8,873 nt of DNA. It comes from CAZGMN01 sp964526905 (GTDB lineage Bacteria; Acidobacteriota; Aminicenantia; Aminicenantales; Aminicenantaceae). The DNA lies in NCBI GenBank assembly GCA_964526905.1, contig CAZGMN010000128.1, forward strand, positions 1 to 8,873, in the 5' to 3' direction. The notes beneath the pieces are model-generated. The model did no database searches. It saw only the letters and a program-made list of their open reading frames with translations, and was not told the DNA's origin. This document shows positions 1 to 7,444 of the stretch, in pieces; position 1 is the first letter of the stretch; every line of letters begins with the position of its first letter. A program made the translations under genes and the position numbers.

Positions 1-801
1 GCCATGAGGCGTTATCTCGACCTCTTTGCCAATGTCAGGCCGGTTAAAGTCCCCAAGCAAGGAATCGATTGGATCTTTTTCCGAGAAAACACCGAAGGAG
101 CCTATGTCCTTGGAAGCAAAGGATTCAATGTTACAGAAGATTTGGCCATAGACTTCGCTGTAACGACAAGCCAGGGAGCGGAGCGGATTATTCGGCTGGC
201 ATTCGAGCATGCCAGGAGAAACAAGATCAACAGGGTCACTCTGGTGACAAAAGCAAACGTCATCAAGACCACTGACGGGAAATTCTTGGAGATAGGCTAT
301 CGCATCGCCAAAGAATATCCGGAGATTGTCTGTGACGACTGGTATATCGACATCACCACCGCTAAACTCGTCGACCCCAAGCGACGGACTGAGTTCAAAG
401 TCTTTGCCCTCCCCAACCTCTACGGCGACATCCTCACCGATGAGGCGGCTGAATTTCAGGGAGGAGTGGGAACAGCCGGAAGCGCGAATATCGGGAAACG
501 CTACGCCATGTTCGAGGCCATCCATGGTTCTGGGCCGCGCATGGTCAAAGAGGGCAGGGCCATCTATGCTGACCCGGCGAGCATGATCCGGGCAGCAGCC
601 ATGTTGCTCAATCACATCGGCTATAATGAGAGAGGGAAAAACCTGGAAATGGCTCTGGACATCTGCGGCCAATACGAAAAAAAGCTGGTTGTCACCGGCA
701 GAGACAGCGGTGCAACAGGCGAGGCCTTTGCCGATTATCTCATGGCCACTCTTCAGGACTCGAAGCTGAAAGAAAGGTGGGAAAAATACATACAAGCCTG
801 A
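1..801 (+). CDS. icd: Isocitrate dehydrogenase, C-terminal part (5' end outside window)
   Basis: Oxidative decarboxylation of isocitrate to 2-oxoglutarate in the cytoplasm, a citric acid cycle step. The reading frame is open to base 1, and the first visible residues (RRYLDLFANVRP) match the family around residue 100, so the N-terminal nucleotide-fold part is missing because of the window edge. Counting from the ATG at base 4, visible family residues are RENTEGAY (27-34, substrate Arg and Tyr), catalytic Lys83 in VTKANVIK, Asp116 (YID) and the metal-binding Asp142/Asp146 in NLYGDILTDEAAEFQGG. The ATG at base 4 is internal, not a start. The coenzyme loop reads HGSGPRMVKEGRAIYADP, which fits neither the usual NAD form (Asp after the Pro) nor the E. 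coli NADP form (Lys-Tyr), so coenzyme preference is open. A beta-decarboxylating relative (isopropylmalate or homoisocitrate dehydrogenase) is possible, but the citric acid cycle neighbours favour isocitrate. Confidence 0.85.
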   Translation, partial: AMRRYLDLFANVRPVKVPKQGIDWIFFRENTEGAYVLGSKGFNVTEDLAIDFAVTTSQGAERIIRLAFEHARRNKINRVTLVTKANVIKTTDGKFLEIGYRIAKEYPEIVCDDWYIDITTAKLVDPKRRTEFKVFALPNLYGDILTDEAAEFQGGVGTAGSANIGKRYAMFEAIHGSGPRMVKEGRAIYADPASMIRAAAMLLNHIGYNERGKNLEMALDICGQYEKKLVVTGRDSGATGEAFADYLMATLQDSKLKERWEKYIQA

Positions 802-899
802 TTGAGCAATCAAATTGAGGAAATGGATAGGTTAAAAGCTGAGGCAAAAATTAAAAATATCTTATACAATTAACTCACTCGCAATAAGGAGGTTTAATT

Positions 900-1826
900 A
901 TGAGCAAAAAAATATCTGTTATCGGCGCCGGTCATGTTGGAGAAGTCGCCGCTTTTGCCATTGCTGAAAAAGAATTGGGCGATGTTGTGCTGCTGGATGT
1001 CATCGAAGACATGCCTATCGGAAAAGGGCTGGATATTCGAGAGGGCGGCCCTGTAGGAAAATATGATACAAAAATTGTCGGCACAAACTCTTATAAAGAC
1101 ACCGCCAATTCTGACATTGTCGTCATCACTGCCGGCATTCCCCGCAAGCCTGGAATGAGCCGGGATGAGCTGGTCGGAACCAATTTTGGAATTGTAAAAT
1201 CCGTAACAGAACAGGTCGTCAAGCACTCTCCTAAGGCTATGCTTCTTGTCGTCTCCAACCCTCTCGATGCCATGGTCTACACCGCTTACAAGATCAGCAA
1301 ATTCCCCAAGAACAGAGTCTTTGGTATGGCAGGAATTCTGGATACGACCCGTTTCAGGACTTTTATCGCCATGGAGCTCAAAGTCTCTGTGGAAAGCATC
1401 CAGGCCTTGGTCCTGGGAGGGCATGGAGACACCATGGTTCCGATTGCCAGATACACAACCATCTCCGGCATTCCCCTCTCCCACTTCCTGCCAAAGGAAA
1501 AGATCGAGGCCATCGTTCAGAGGACAAGGGATGGAGGCGGAGAAATCGTCAAATACCTGAAAACAGGAAGCGCCTACTACGCTCCTTCTCTGGCCATAAC
1601 CGAAATGGTCGAATCCATTGTCAAAGACAAGAAAAAGATTCTGCCCTGCGCAGCCTACCTTGAGGGCGAATACGGAATTAAAAACCTCTATTTCGGTGTT
1701 CCTGTCAAGCTGGGCGCTGGCGGAGTGGAACAAATCATCGAAATCGATTTGACCAAGGAAGAAAAAGAGATGATCAAGAAGTCAGAGGCTGCGGTCCGGG
1801 TTGTCGTTAACCTGCTGAAATTCTAA
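900..1826 (+). CDS. mdh: Malate dehydrogenase, LDH-like type
   Basis: NAD-dependent interconversion of malate and oxaloacetate in the cytoplasm. The 308-residue length is normal for the LDH-like (type III) malate dehydrogenases. Visible features are the Rossmann glycine motif GAGHVG (residues 9-14), Asp33 at the end of the second strand (NAD preference), the mobile loop IPRKPGMSRDEL (80-91) with Arg82 and Arg88, Asn120 in VSNP, Asp148 and Arg151 for proton relay and carboxylate binding, and catalytic His175 in GGHGDTMVP. Arg rather than Gln at position 82 indicates malate, not lactate, dehydrogenase in this family. The start is fixed by AAGGAGG at 886-892, seven bases before the ATG. A 98-base gap separates it from icd; I found only a lone -10-like TATACA (863-868) there. 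The next gene begins one base after its stop, so the two are very probably cotranscribed and coupled. Confidence 0.95.
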   Translation: MSKKISVIGAGHVGEVAAFAIAEKELGDVVLLDVIEDMPIGKGLDIREGGPVGKYDTKIVGTNSYKDTANSDIVVITAGIPRKPGMSRDELVGTNFGIVKSVTEQVVKHSPKAMLLVVSNPLDAMVYTAYKISKFPKNRVFGMAGILDTTRFRTFIAMELKVSVESIQALVLGGHGDTMVPIARYTTISGIPLSHFLPKEKIEAIVQRTRDGGGEIVKYLKTGSAYYAPSLAITEMVESIVKDKKKILPCAAYLEGEYGIKNLYFGVPVKLGAGGVEQIIEIDLTKEEKEMIKKSEAAVRVVVNLLKF

Positions 1827-1827
1827 A

Positions 1828-2382
1828 ATGGCCGAACACAGAATTACAACACCTGTTTCTGATGAAGCTATAGCCAAACTTCGGGCGGGAGATAGAGTTT
1901 ATATCAGCGGATACCTTTTGACCGGCAGGGATTCGGCCCACAAAAAACTCGCTGACCTTGTCAAAGAAGGCAAAGCCCTTCCCATCGAGCTCAAAGGCCA
2001 GTTCATCTATTATGTCGGCCCCACTCCTTCTCGTCCTGGAAAGCCTATCGGCTCTGCAGGCCCAACCACAAGCTACAGGATGGATTCCTACGCGCCAACT
2101 CTCCACTCTCTCGGCCTCAAGGGAACGATCGGAAAAGGCTCGAGAAGCGAAGAAGTTAAAGAAGCGCTGAAGAAATACAAAGCTGTCTATCTCGCTGCAG
2201 TCGGAGGAGCAGGAGCTTTGATCTCCAAGAGCATCGAAGGCTCTGAAGTCATTGCCTATCCAGAACTTGGGCCTGAAGCTATTCGAAGAGTCAAGGTCAA
2301 GGACTTTCCCTGTATCGTCATCAACGATGTCTACGGCGGCGACCTCTACGAAGAAGGGAAAAAGAAGTACCAAAAAGCCTGA
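1828..2382 (+). CDS. fumB: Class I fumarate hydratase, beta (C-terminal) subunit
   Basis: Beta subunit of the two-subunit iron-sulfur fumarase, which hydrates fumarate to malate. At 184 residues it matches stand-alone C-terminal subunits; in E. coli FumA the same domain is fused to the cluster-bearing part. Visible family motifs are GRDSAHK (33-39), YYVGPTP (61-67), GPTTSYRMD (78-86), IGKG (101-104), AVGGAGAL (124-131) and ELGPEAIRR (146-154). The [4Fe-4S] cysteines belong to the alpha subunit, which is not in this window, so this protein alone should not be active. The ATG lies one base after the mdh stop with no good ribosome site, pointing to translational coupling with mdh. The main alternative is the beta subunit of L-tartrate dehydratase, the same family; the mdh and sucCD neighbours favour fumarase. 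The symbol follows the common use for split fumarases, not E. coli FumB. Confidence 0.9.
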   Translation: MAEHRITTPVSDEAIAKLRAGDRVYISGYLLTGRDSAHKKLADLVKEGKALPIELKGQFIYYVGPTPSRPGKPIGSAGPTTSYRMDSYAPTLHSLGLKGTIGKGSRSEEVKEALKKYKAVYLAAVGGAGALISKSIEGSEVIAYPELGPEAIRRVKVKDFPCIVINDVYGGDLYEEGKKKYQKA

Positions 2383-2492
2383 AGCAAAGAACAGAAAATC
2401 CATCTCCCTTGATTTGGCTTATGCTGAGACAATTCATTTAAAGACTATTTTGTCCAAAAACAAAAAAATAATTTTAGCTAAGGATCAAAAAA

Positions 2493-3656
2493 ATGAAAAT
2501 TCATGAGTATCAAGCCAAAAAAATTCTTGACAAGTTTGGCGTTCAGATCCCCCGAGGAGATGTGACGGACAATCCTTGCCAAGCTCGAGAGATTGCCGGA
2601 AAGGTTGGACCCAAGGTTGTGCTCAAAGCTCAAGTCCATGCCGGGGGAAGAGGAAAGGGTGGAGGAATTCGGCTGGCAAATTCTCCTCAAGAAGCGGAAA
2701 AGGTTGCCCGGGAAATGATCGGCATGACTCTCGTCACTCATCAAACCGGGCCAGAGGGAAAATTGGTAAAAAAAATTCTGGTTGAAGAGGCTCTGGATAT
2801 TGCCCGAGAGCTCTATCTGGGAATCGTTATCGACCGGGCCAGAGAAGCTGCGGTTGTCATGGCTTCTCCACAAGGAGGAGTTGAGATTGAAAAGGTTGCT
2901 GCCGAGACTCCCGAGCTTATCTTCAAAGAATACATCAATCCGGGCACTGGATTTCTATCTTTCCAGTCAAGAAATTTGGCTTTTAAGCTCGGGCTTGAGG
3001 GAGAAACCCTTAAACAGGGCGTTCGATTCATCACCAGCCTCTATAAGACCTTTGAAGCTACGGACGCCTCGCTGGCAGAAATAAATCCCCTGCTCGTCAC
3101 CAAACAGGGCAAGGTTCTCGCCTTGGACGCCAAGATGAACTTCGACGACAACGCCCTCGCCCGTCATCCTGAAATTCAGGAGATGAGGGATCTTAACGAG
3201 GAATCTCCCCTAGAAGTCGAGGCTTCCAAATACAACCTGAATTACATCAAGCTCGACGGAAACGTGGGCTGCATGGTCAACGGAGCCGGTTTGGCCATGG
3301 CCACCATGGACATCATCATGCACTCCGGAGGAATGCCGGCAAACTTCCTCGATGTCGGCGGCGGCGTCTCGGAAGAAGCGGTCAAAAATGCCTTTAAGAT
3401 TCTTGTCTCGGATAAAGACGTTAAAGCAGCTCTGATCAATATCTTTGGAGGAATTGTCCGCTGCGACCTGGTGGCCAGCGGCATAGTTAAGGCTGCAAAG
3501 GAGATCGGGCTTAAAGTTCCGATGGTCGTCCGACTGGAAGGAACAAATGTCGATCTTGGAAAAAAGATACTCTCAGAATCAGGACTTTCTTTTTACACCG
3601 CAGAGACGATGAAAGAAGCGGCAGAGAAAGTTGTTCCTCTGGCCAAGAAGCGATGA
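2493..3656 (+). CDS. sucC: Succinyl-CoA synthetase, beta subunit (ADP-forming type)
   Basis: ATP-grasp subunit of succinyl-CoA synthetase, which converts succinyl-CoA plus ADP and phosphate to succinate, CoA and ATP, acting with SucD. It has 387 residues against 388 in E. coli and aligns by eye along nearly its whole length. Visible residues are the N-terminal HEYQAKKIL, Lys45 and the GGRGK loop (51-55) of the nucleotide site, Asn198 in EINP and Asp212 as Mg ligands, NFLDVGGG (284-291), and GGIVRCD (319-325), the loop that meets the phosphohistidine of SucD. Pro20 is the same as in the ATP-using E. coli enzyme, which supports, but does not prove, adenine nucleotide use. The start has AAGGA at 2480-2484, eight bases before the ATG. 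The 110-base AT-rich gap after fumB shows no convincing promoter or terminator. The next gene starts 12 bases after the stop. Confidence 0.97.
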   Translation: MKIHEYQAKKILDKFGVQIPRGDVTDNPCQAREIAGKVGPKVVLKAQVHAGGRGKGGGIRLANSPQEAEKVAREMIGMTLVTHQTGPEGKLVKKILVEEALDIARELYLGIVIDRAREAAVVMASPQGGVEIEKVAAETPELIFKEYINPGTGFLSFQSRNLAFKLGLEGETLKQGVRFITSLYKTFEATDASLAEINPLLVTKQGKVLALDAKMNFDDNALARHPEIQEMRDLNEESPLEVEASKYNLNYIKLDGNVGCMVNGAGLAMATMDIIMHSGGMPANFLDVGGGVSEEAVKNAFKILVSDKDVKAALINIFGGIVRCDLVASGIVKAAKEIGLKVPMVVRLEGTNVDLGKKILSESGLSFYTAETMKEAAEKVVPLAKKR

Positions 3657-3668
3657 AAGGAGCGGAAG

Positions 3669-4553
3669 ATGAGCATAATTATCGATGAGAAGACAAGAGT
3701 CGTCATCCAGGGAATTACAGGAGGGGAAGGAACATTCCATACCCAGAAGATGCAGGAGTACGGAACAAAGGTCGTGGCTGGAGTCACTCCTGGAAAAGGA
3801 GGAACAATCCACCTGGGAATCCCGGTTTTCAACACTGTGGCCGATGCCGTGGAAAAGGAAGGCGCTAACGCCTCTGCTATCTTTGTTCCAGCTTTCGCTG
3901 CGGCTGATGCCATTATGGAAGCAGCCGCATCTGGGATCCGGTGCACGGTCTGCATCACCGAAGGAATCCCCACTTTTGATATGATCAAGGTCAAATCATT
4001 CCTCAAAGGGAAAGACTGTCAGCTTATCGGGCCAAACACTCCAGGGATAATCTCACCCGGAAAATGCAAGATCGGCATCATGCCTGGCCACATCCATAAA
4101 CCCGGGTCGATCGGCATTATCTCCCGCTCGGGCACACTGACCTATGAAGCTGTCGACCAGGTGACAAAGCTGGGATACGGGCAATCGACAGCAGTCGGAA
4201 TAGGCGGCGACCCGATCGTGGGCCTCAAATTCGTCGAACTTTTAAAGCTCTTCAATGAGGATAAAGGCACCGAGGCAGTCATTCTCATCGGTGAAATCGG
4301 AGGGACGGCAGAGGAAGAAGCGGCTGAATACATCAGCAAGGAATTCACAAAACCTGTGGTGAGCTTCATCGCCGGCCAGACTGCTCCTCCAGGAAGAAGG
4401 ATGGGCCATGCCGGTGCCATCATCGCCGGCGGAAAAGGAACGGCCAAGGAAAAGATGGAAGCCTTGGAGAAGGCTGGTGCCTTTGTCGTTAAGAGCCCGG
4501 CTGAAATCGGGTCAAAAGTCAAAGAAGCACTGGCCAAGCAAAGAAAGAAATAA
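3669..4553 (+). CDS. sucD: Succinyl-CoA synthetase, alpha subunit
   Basis: Binds CoA and carries the phosphohistidine intermediate of succinyl-CoA synthetase. The 294 residues are normal for the family. Visible features are the CoA-binding glycine loop GITGGEGTFH (15-24), GPNTPGIISP (121-130), ISRSGTLTYE (151-160), Glu209 in IGEIGG, which positions the active histidine, and phosphorylated His247 in GRRMGHAGAI. AAAGGAG at 3656-3662 gives a good ribosome site six bases before the ATG and overlaps the sucC stop, as expected for an equimolar pair in one transcript. It is the last gene of the citric acid cycle block. The following 160 bases are AT-rich and contain a new promoter, but no clear intrinsic terminator for this operon. 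Confidence 0.97.
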   Translation: MSIIIDEKTRVVIQGITGGEGTFHTQKMQEYGTKVVAGVTPGKGGTIHLGIPVFNTVADAVEKEGANASAIFVPAFAAADAIMEAAASGIRCTVCITEGIPTFDMIKVKSFLKGKDCQLIGPNTPGIISPGKCKIGIMPGHIHKPGSIGIISRSGTLTYEAVDQVTKLGYGQSTAVGIGGDPIVGLKFVELLKLFNEDKGTEAVILIGEIGGTAEEEAAEYISKEFTKPVVSFIAGQTAPPGRRMGHAGAIIAGGKGTAKEKMEALEKAGAFVVKSPAEIGSKVKEALAKQRKK

Positions 4554-4643
4554 GGGGAGACATTAGCTAATTCAAATCAATCCCTTAGAAGTATAATATT
4601 TCCCAATTTCAAATCCAGCACATGTCTCTATATTTTCTTAATG

Positions 4644-4672
4644 TTGACATCATAATCTTTAAAAAGGATAAT
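4644..4672 (+). promoter_or_regulatory. Near-consensus sigma70 promoter for the MBL-fold gene
   Basis: A perfect -35 TTGACA (4644-4649), a 17-base spacer and a -10 GATAAT (4667-4672) are seen directly. The predicted transcription start is near base 4679, giving a leader of about 38 bases that includes AAAGGAGG (4703-4710) six bases before the ATG at 4717. The surrounding DNA is AT-rich. It implies the hydrolase gene is transcribed on its own, separately from the sucCD block. Confidence 0.75.
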
Positions 4673-4716
4673 TTTTGCCGTATTAAAAAAATATAAAGCA
4701 CTAAAGGAGGCTTGTT

Positions 4717-5610
4717 ATGAAGAATAATTGCAAGCTTTTCTTTTTAGCCATCGTTGTTCTCTATCTTTTCGTAAATCTTAATGCCCAACAGCAACAGCCG
4801 CCTCAAGCCAAACCTGCGCCTCCGCCGATTGCAATCAGCCAGGTCAGAGCTGACATCTATGAAGTCAAAGGCGGAAGCGGTGCAAACTGCGGATTCTTCA
4901 TCGGTGAAAAGGAAGTCATGGTCATTGATGCCAAAATGGATGAAGAATCTGCCAAACAGATGATTGCCGAAATTAAGAAATTGACGCCAAAGCCCATAAA
5001 ATATGTCCTCCTCACCCACAGCGACGGAGACCACGTCAACGGCCTGAGCGGATTTCCCCCGGACATAACAATTGCTGCCCAACAGCAGACAAGAAAGGAT
5101 ATGGATGAAGCCTTCAAAGAGCCGCAGCAAAGGCTCTATCTTCCTGGCCTGACATTCTCCGAACGATTGAAAATTTATTCTGGAAGCAGGGCGATTGAGC
5201 TCATCTATTTCGGTCCTGCCCACACCAGCGGCGATGCTGTCGTCTATTTTCCGGATGAGAAGGCTGCCTTTATCGGAGACCTTTTCTTTCGCGACAGAGA
5301 CCCTTTGGTTCATCGTCAGAAAAATGGAAGCTCCTTCGGGCTGGTCAAAGTCTTAAAAGAAATCTTGAAACTCGACGCCGATACTTTTCTCAACGGACAT
5401 AGCGACCCTGCCAGCAAAGCTGACATCGAGGGCCTGATAAAATCTCTTGAAGAAAAGCAGTCAAAGATAAAAGCCCTCATCCAAGAAGGAAAATCCTTGG
5501 ATGAGATTAAGAAGGTCTTTAATATCGAAGAGAGGCCAGTTCAGCCTGGGGGACGCCGCTTTTTGAACCTGGTCGAGGTGATTTACCTCGAGCTGACCGA
5601 GAAAAAATAA
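4717..5610 (+). CDS. Secreted metallo-beta-lactamase-fold hydrolase
   Basis: A 297-residue metal-dependent hydrolase of the metallo-beta-lactamase superfamily; the substrate cannot be told. A signal peptide spans residues 1-23 (KNNCK, hydrophobic core, then LNA before QQQQ), so the mature protein is probably periplasmic or exported. A short Gln/Pro-rich linker (24-38) precedes the fold. The metal-binding set is present: H101-S-D103-G-D105-H106, His169 in GPAHTSGD, bridging Asp188 in IGDLFF and His228 in NGHSDP. The usual second His of HxHxDH is Asp103, giving the HxDxDH form also known in other branches such as ComEC-type domains. The last ~60 residues are charged and helical. Start and ribosome site are clear, and it has its own promoter. 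It ends six bases from the convergent M14 gene. True beta-lactamase activity is not indicated; lactonase, phosphodiesterase or thioesterase-like activity is equally possible. Confidence 0.88.
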   Translation: MKNNCKLFFLAIVVLYLFVNLNAQQQQPPQAKPAPPPIAISQVRADIYEVKGGSGANCGFFIGEKEVMVIDAKMDEESAKQMIAEIKKLTPKPIKYVLLTHSDGDHVNGLSGFPPDITIAAQQQTRKDMDEAFKEPQQRLYLPGLTFSERLKIYSGSRAIELIYFGPAHTSGDAVVYFPDEKAAFIGDLFFRDRDPLVHRQKNGSSFGLVKVLKEILKLDADTFLNGHSDPASKADIEGLIKSLEEKQSKIKALIQEGKSLDEIKKVFNIEERPVQPGGRRFLNLVEVIYLELTEKK

Positions 5611-5616
5611 TTTCTC

Positions 5617-7320
5617 TTATCTTTTCCAGTTCTTGTAAGGGATGAGAGGGAGCGCTTTTGTCCCCACGAACCTGGAGAAGGCAAAGAAATTGCCTTTTTC
5701 AGGAACGAGCTTGAAGCTCCAGTAACGGATGAGCCCATACTGGGACTGCGGCTCAAGCAGGTTGGGAATCAGGTTAGCGCCAGGCTGGGCACAGCAGACA
5801 TAAAAATCCCCTTTCTTGACCAAAGTTTGAATTTTCATTTTATCCACTTCAATTTTCTGCGGAGGAAGGTAATCAGCTCTCGAGGGGACGACCTCAGTCA
5901 CCTGATAAGATTCGACCTCAAGGGGCAAATCCTTGGCAAACATCTCAACCTGGATATTATGGCGAAGAAGAGCTTCGATAACATCCAGATGCTTGGCAGG
6001 GATGATGTAGCCCAAGGGACGGGAAACACTCAGAGTTGGCTTAACGTCTGGCAGCCAGTTCTTGATGACTTCTTCAATGACCTTATTTTGCGAAGGATAG
6101 GGATAAGGAGTTATATCCTCGAAGGTCAAAAGGTCGCCGGCTTTTTTATCGACTTTAAGAATCCCTCTAATTGGAGATTCTGAGCGCTCAAATCTTTTAA
6201 GAATAAGCTGCGGCTCCTTTTCATTGCGGACATAATCCATATCCAAATAAACCAAATCCTCTTCAGAGAAAACCTTCGCCCTCTCCACAAGCTTCTCCCT
6301 GAGGCCTCTGACCAAAGAGAGGACTTCATCGCCGTGAGCGGCAATGCTCTCGGCGAAGAATCTGATTCCGAAATACTGCCACCTCGTTCTCTCTCTCAGA
6401 GTCTCAAGGTCATGGCGGGAAGCTCCTTCCTGGATAAAAGAGAGGGTCTCGTAGATTCCCAAGCTGTTACGGCCGTCGTTGAGGTCGGTCGTGCTATAGC
6501 GCACAACCATCTCTCTGCCTGCTGTCTCCTCAGGGCTATATCTGACTCCGGCGGAGGAGTTAATTCCCATCGGCTGGCTGACAAGATACTCAAAAAAAGT
6601 GATTCGTCTCTTCTCCAGCGCTTTTGCCACCTCGGCCAATACTTTATTCCTCGAAAATTCCTGAAGACTGGGGTGGATGTTGGCATTGGAGACGCAGCCG
6701 ATAGACACCCGGTAATAATCATCGCCTTTCTCGTGGACATCCATGGAGACTTCAGGCATCCAGCTCCTGAAAACGCGGTGGAGAGCTTCGGCTTCTGGCG
6801 CCTCGAGTTTGACGTGGTCGCGGTTGAGGTCAAGGTCCTGCTCATTCACCCGCTGGTTTCGCCAGTTGCCGTAAGGATTGGCCTGAGGGATGATCAGAAA
6901 GTTGAGCTTTTTGAGCAGAGGCTTGAGTTCTCCCAGAGCTAGATCCCTCACCAGCCAGAGCGCAGCCTCCTTGGCTGACTGCTCATTTCCATGCTGGGAG
7001 CCAATGAGGAAGAAGGTTGGCTTGCTACGGTTCAGCTTCTGCGGGCAATCCGCACCTTCTTCGCTGATGATGCAGAGATAGATGTCTTTTGAAGGATAAT
7101 CCCTCGCCTCTTTTGTTTGGCCGACGATCTGGACCACGGCCTCTTTGGAGAGATGGGCAACCTGGCTCAAGAATGAAGCAATCTCCTCATTCTGGCTATA
7201 TTGAGTGTAGTTTGTCTCTTCGGCCGGAGTCTTAAGAACATCCGCTTGTGAAATCAAGGGAATAAAAGAAACGAAGAAAACAAGCAAGATAAATGTTTTG
7301 AGGTATCTCTGATCAGACAT
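5617..7320 (-). CDS. Secreted M14-family zinc carboxypeptidase-like protein
   Basis: Probable zinc exopeptidase of the M14 (carboxypeptidase A) family, exported. Counting from the ATG at 7318-7320 there are 567 residues. A signal peptide covers about 1-26 (hydrophobic core ILLVFFVSFIPLI, then SQA). The peptidase domain (about 60-330) shows the zinc ligands His110 and Glu113 in SQHGNEQ, Arg157, the substrate-binding Asn166-Arg167 in DLDLNRD, third zinc ligand His196 in SMDVHEKGDD, and a candidate catalytic Glu291 in GIYETLSF. The ~240-residue C-terminal part contains RPLGYIIPAKHLDVIEALL and a CAQPGANLIPNLLEP segment, typical of the long bacterial M14 proteins. A second ATG three bases upstream (7321-7323) is possible but sits too close to the ribosome site. 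It is convergent with the MBL-fold gene and divergent from the MFS transporter. Substrate unknown; peptide or cell-wall fragment trimming is an inference. Confidence 0.9.
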   Translation of the reverse strand: MSDQRYLKTFILLVFFVSFIPLISQADVLKTPAEETNYTQYSQNEEIASFLSQVAHLSKEAVVQIVGQTKEARDYPSKDIYLCIISEEGADCPQKLNRSKPTFFLIGSQHGNEQSAKEAALWLVRDLALGELKPLLKKLNFLIIPQANPYGNWRNQRVNEQDLDLNRDHVKLEAPEAEALHRVFRSWMPEVSMDVHEKGDDYYRVSIGCVSNANIHPSLQEFSRNKVLAEVAKALEKRRITFFEYLVSQPMGINSSAGVRYSPEETAGREMVVRYSTTDLNDGRNSLGIYETLSFIQEGASRHDLETLRERTRWQYFGIRFFAESIAAHGDEVLSLVRGLREKLVERAKVFSEEDLVYLDMDYVRNEKEPQLILKRFERSESPIRGILKVDKKAGDLLTFEDITPYPYPSQNKVIEEVIKNWLPDVKPTLSVSRPLGYIIPAKHLDVIEALLRHNIQVEMFAKDLPLEVESYQVTEVVPSRADYLPPQKIEVDKMKIQTLVKKGDFYVCCAQPGANLIPNLLEPQSQYGLIRYWSFKLVPEKGNFFAFSRFVGTKALPLIPYKNWKR

Positions 7321-7325
7321 CATAA

Positions 7326-7332
7326 CCTCCTT
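7326..7332 (-). promoter_or_regulatory. Ribosome binding site that decides the M14 start
   Basis: On the minus strand AAGGAGG lies here, followed by TTATGATG. It is only two bases from the first ATG (7321-7323) but five from the second (7318-7320). The other clear ribosome sites in this window are six to eight bases from their ATG, so the second ATG is the better start. Confidence 0.7.
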
Positions 7333-7333
7333 T

Positions 7334-7384
7334 TTCTGTCAATTTTTTGTAATCATATCTCTGGCTCTTCACTTCTGTCAATTT
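7334..7384. repeat. 12-bp direct repeat over the M14 promoter
   Basis: TTCTGTCAATTT occurs perfectly at 7334-7345 and 7373-7384, 39 bases start to start. Read on the minus strand, the distal copy supplies the TTGACA -35 box of the M14 promoter and the proximal copy covers the predicted transcription start and the leader. This layout could be a repressor site pair. It could also be the by-product of two TTGACA-like sequences in AT-rich DNA. Confidence 0.5.
7352..7381 (-). promoter_or_regulatory. Near-consensus sigma70 promoter for the M14 gene
   Basis: On the minus strand a perfect -35 TTGACA (7381-7376), an 18-base spacer and a -10 TATGAT (7357-7352). Predicted start is near 7345, giving a leader of about 25 bases that contains AAGGAGG. 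Immediately upstream of the -35 (7382-7400) is almost pure A/T with a run of nine Ts on this strand, resembling an UP element for the RNA polymerase alpha subunit. Confidence 0.72.
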
Positions 7385-7444
7385 CAATTTTAAAAAAAAA
7401 GACAGTCCCTTTTTTTGCCCTATGTCACTTTATTTTAGATGAAG

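Noticed and set aside
840..868. Promoter in front of mdh (TATACA at 863-868)
   Set aside because: The hexamer 17 bases upstream (TGAGGC) does not resemble a -35 box.
894..1733. Long minus-strand open frame opposite mdh
   Set aside because: It lies wholly opposite a clearly identified malate dehydrogenase and shows no recognisable protein features.
2383..2492. Promoter or small gene in the fumB-sucC gap
   Set aside because: TTGATT at 2409-2414 has no fitting -10, and no open frame with a ribosome site is present; the gap is only AT-rich spacer as far as I can see.
4551..4587. TAAGGG/CCCTTA inverted repeat after sucD as a terminator
   Set aside because: Six-base arms separated by 25 bases and no T run after the right arm.
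4592..4597. Perfect TATAAT as an extra promoter for the MBL-fold gene
   Set aside because: No -35-like box at the right distance; the TTGACA-17-GATAAT promoter downstream is far better.
5599..5616. GAGAAA/TTTCTC inverted repeat as a bidirectional terminator
   Set aside because: Only six mostly A-T pairs, and no clean T tract follows on either strand; too weak to annotate as a terminator.
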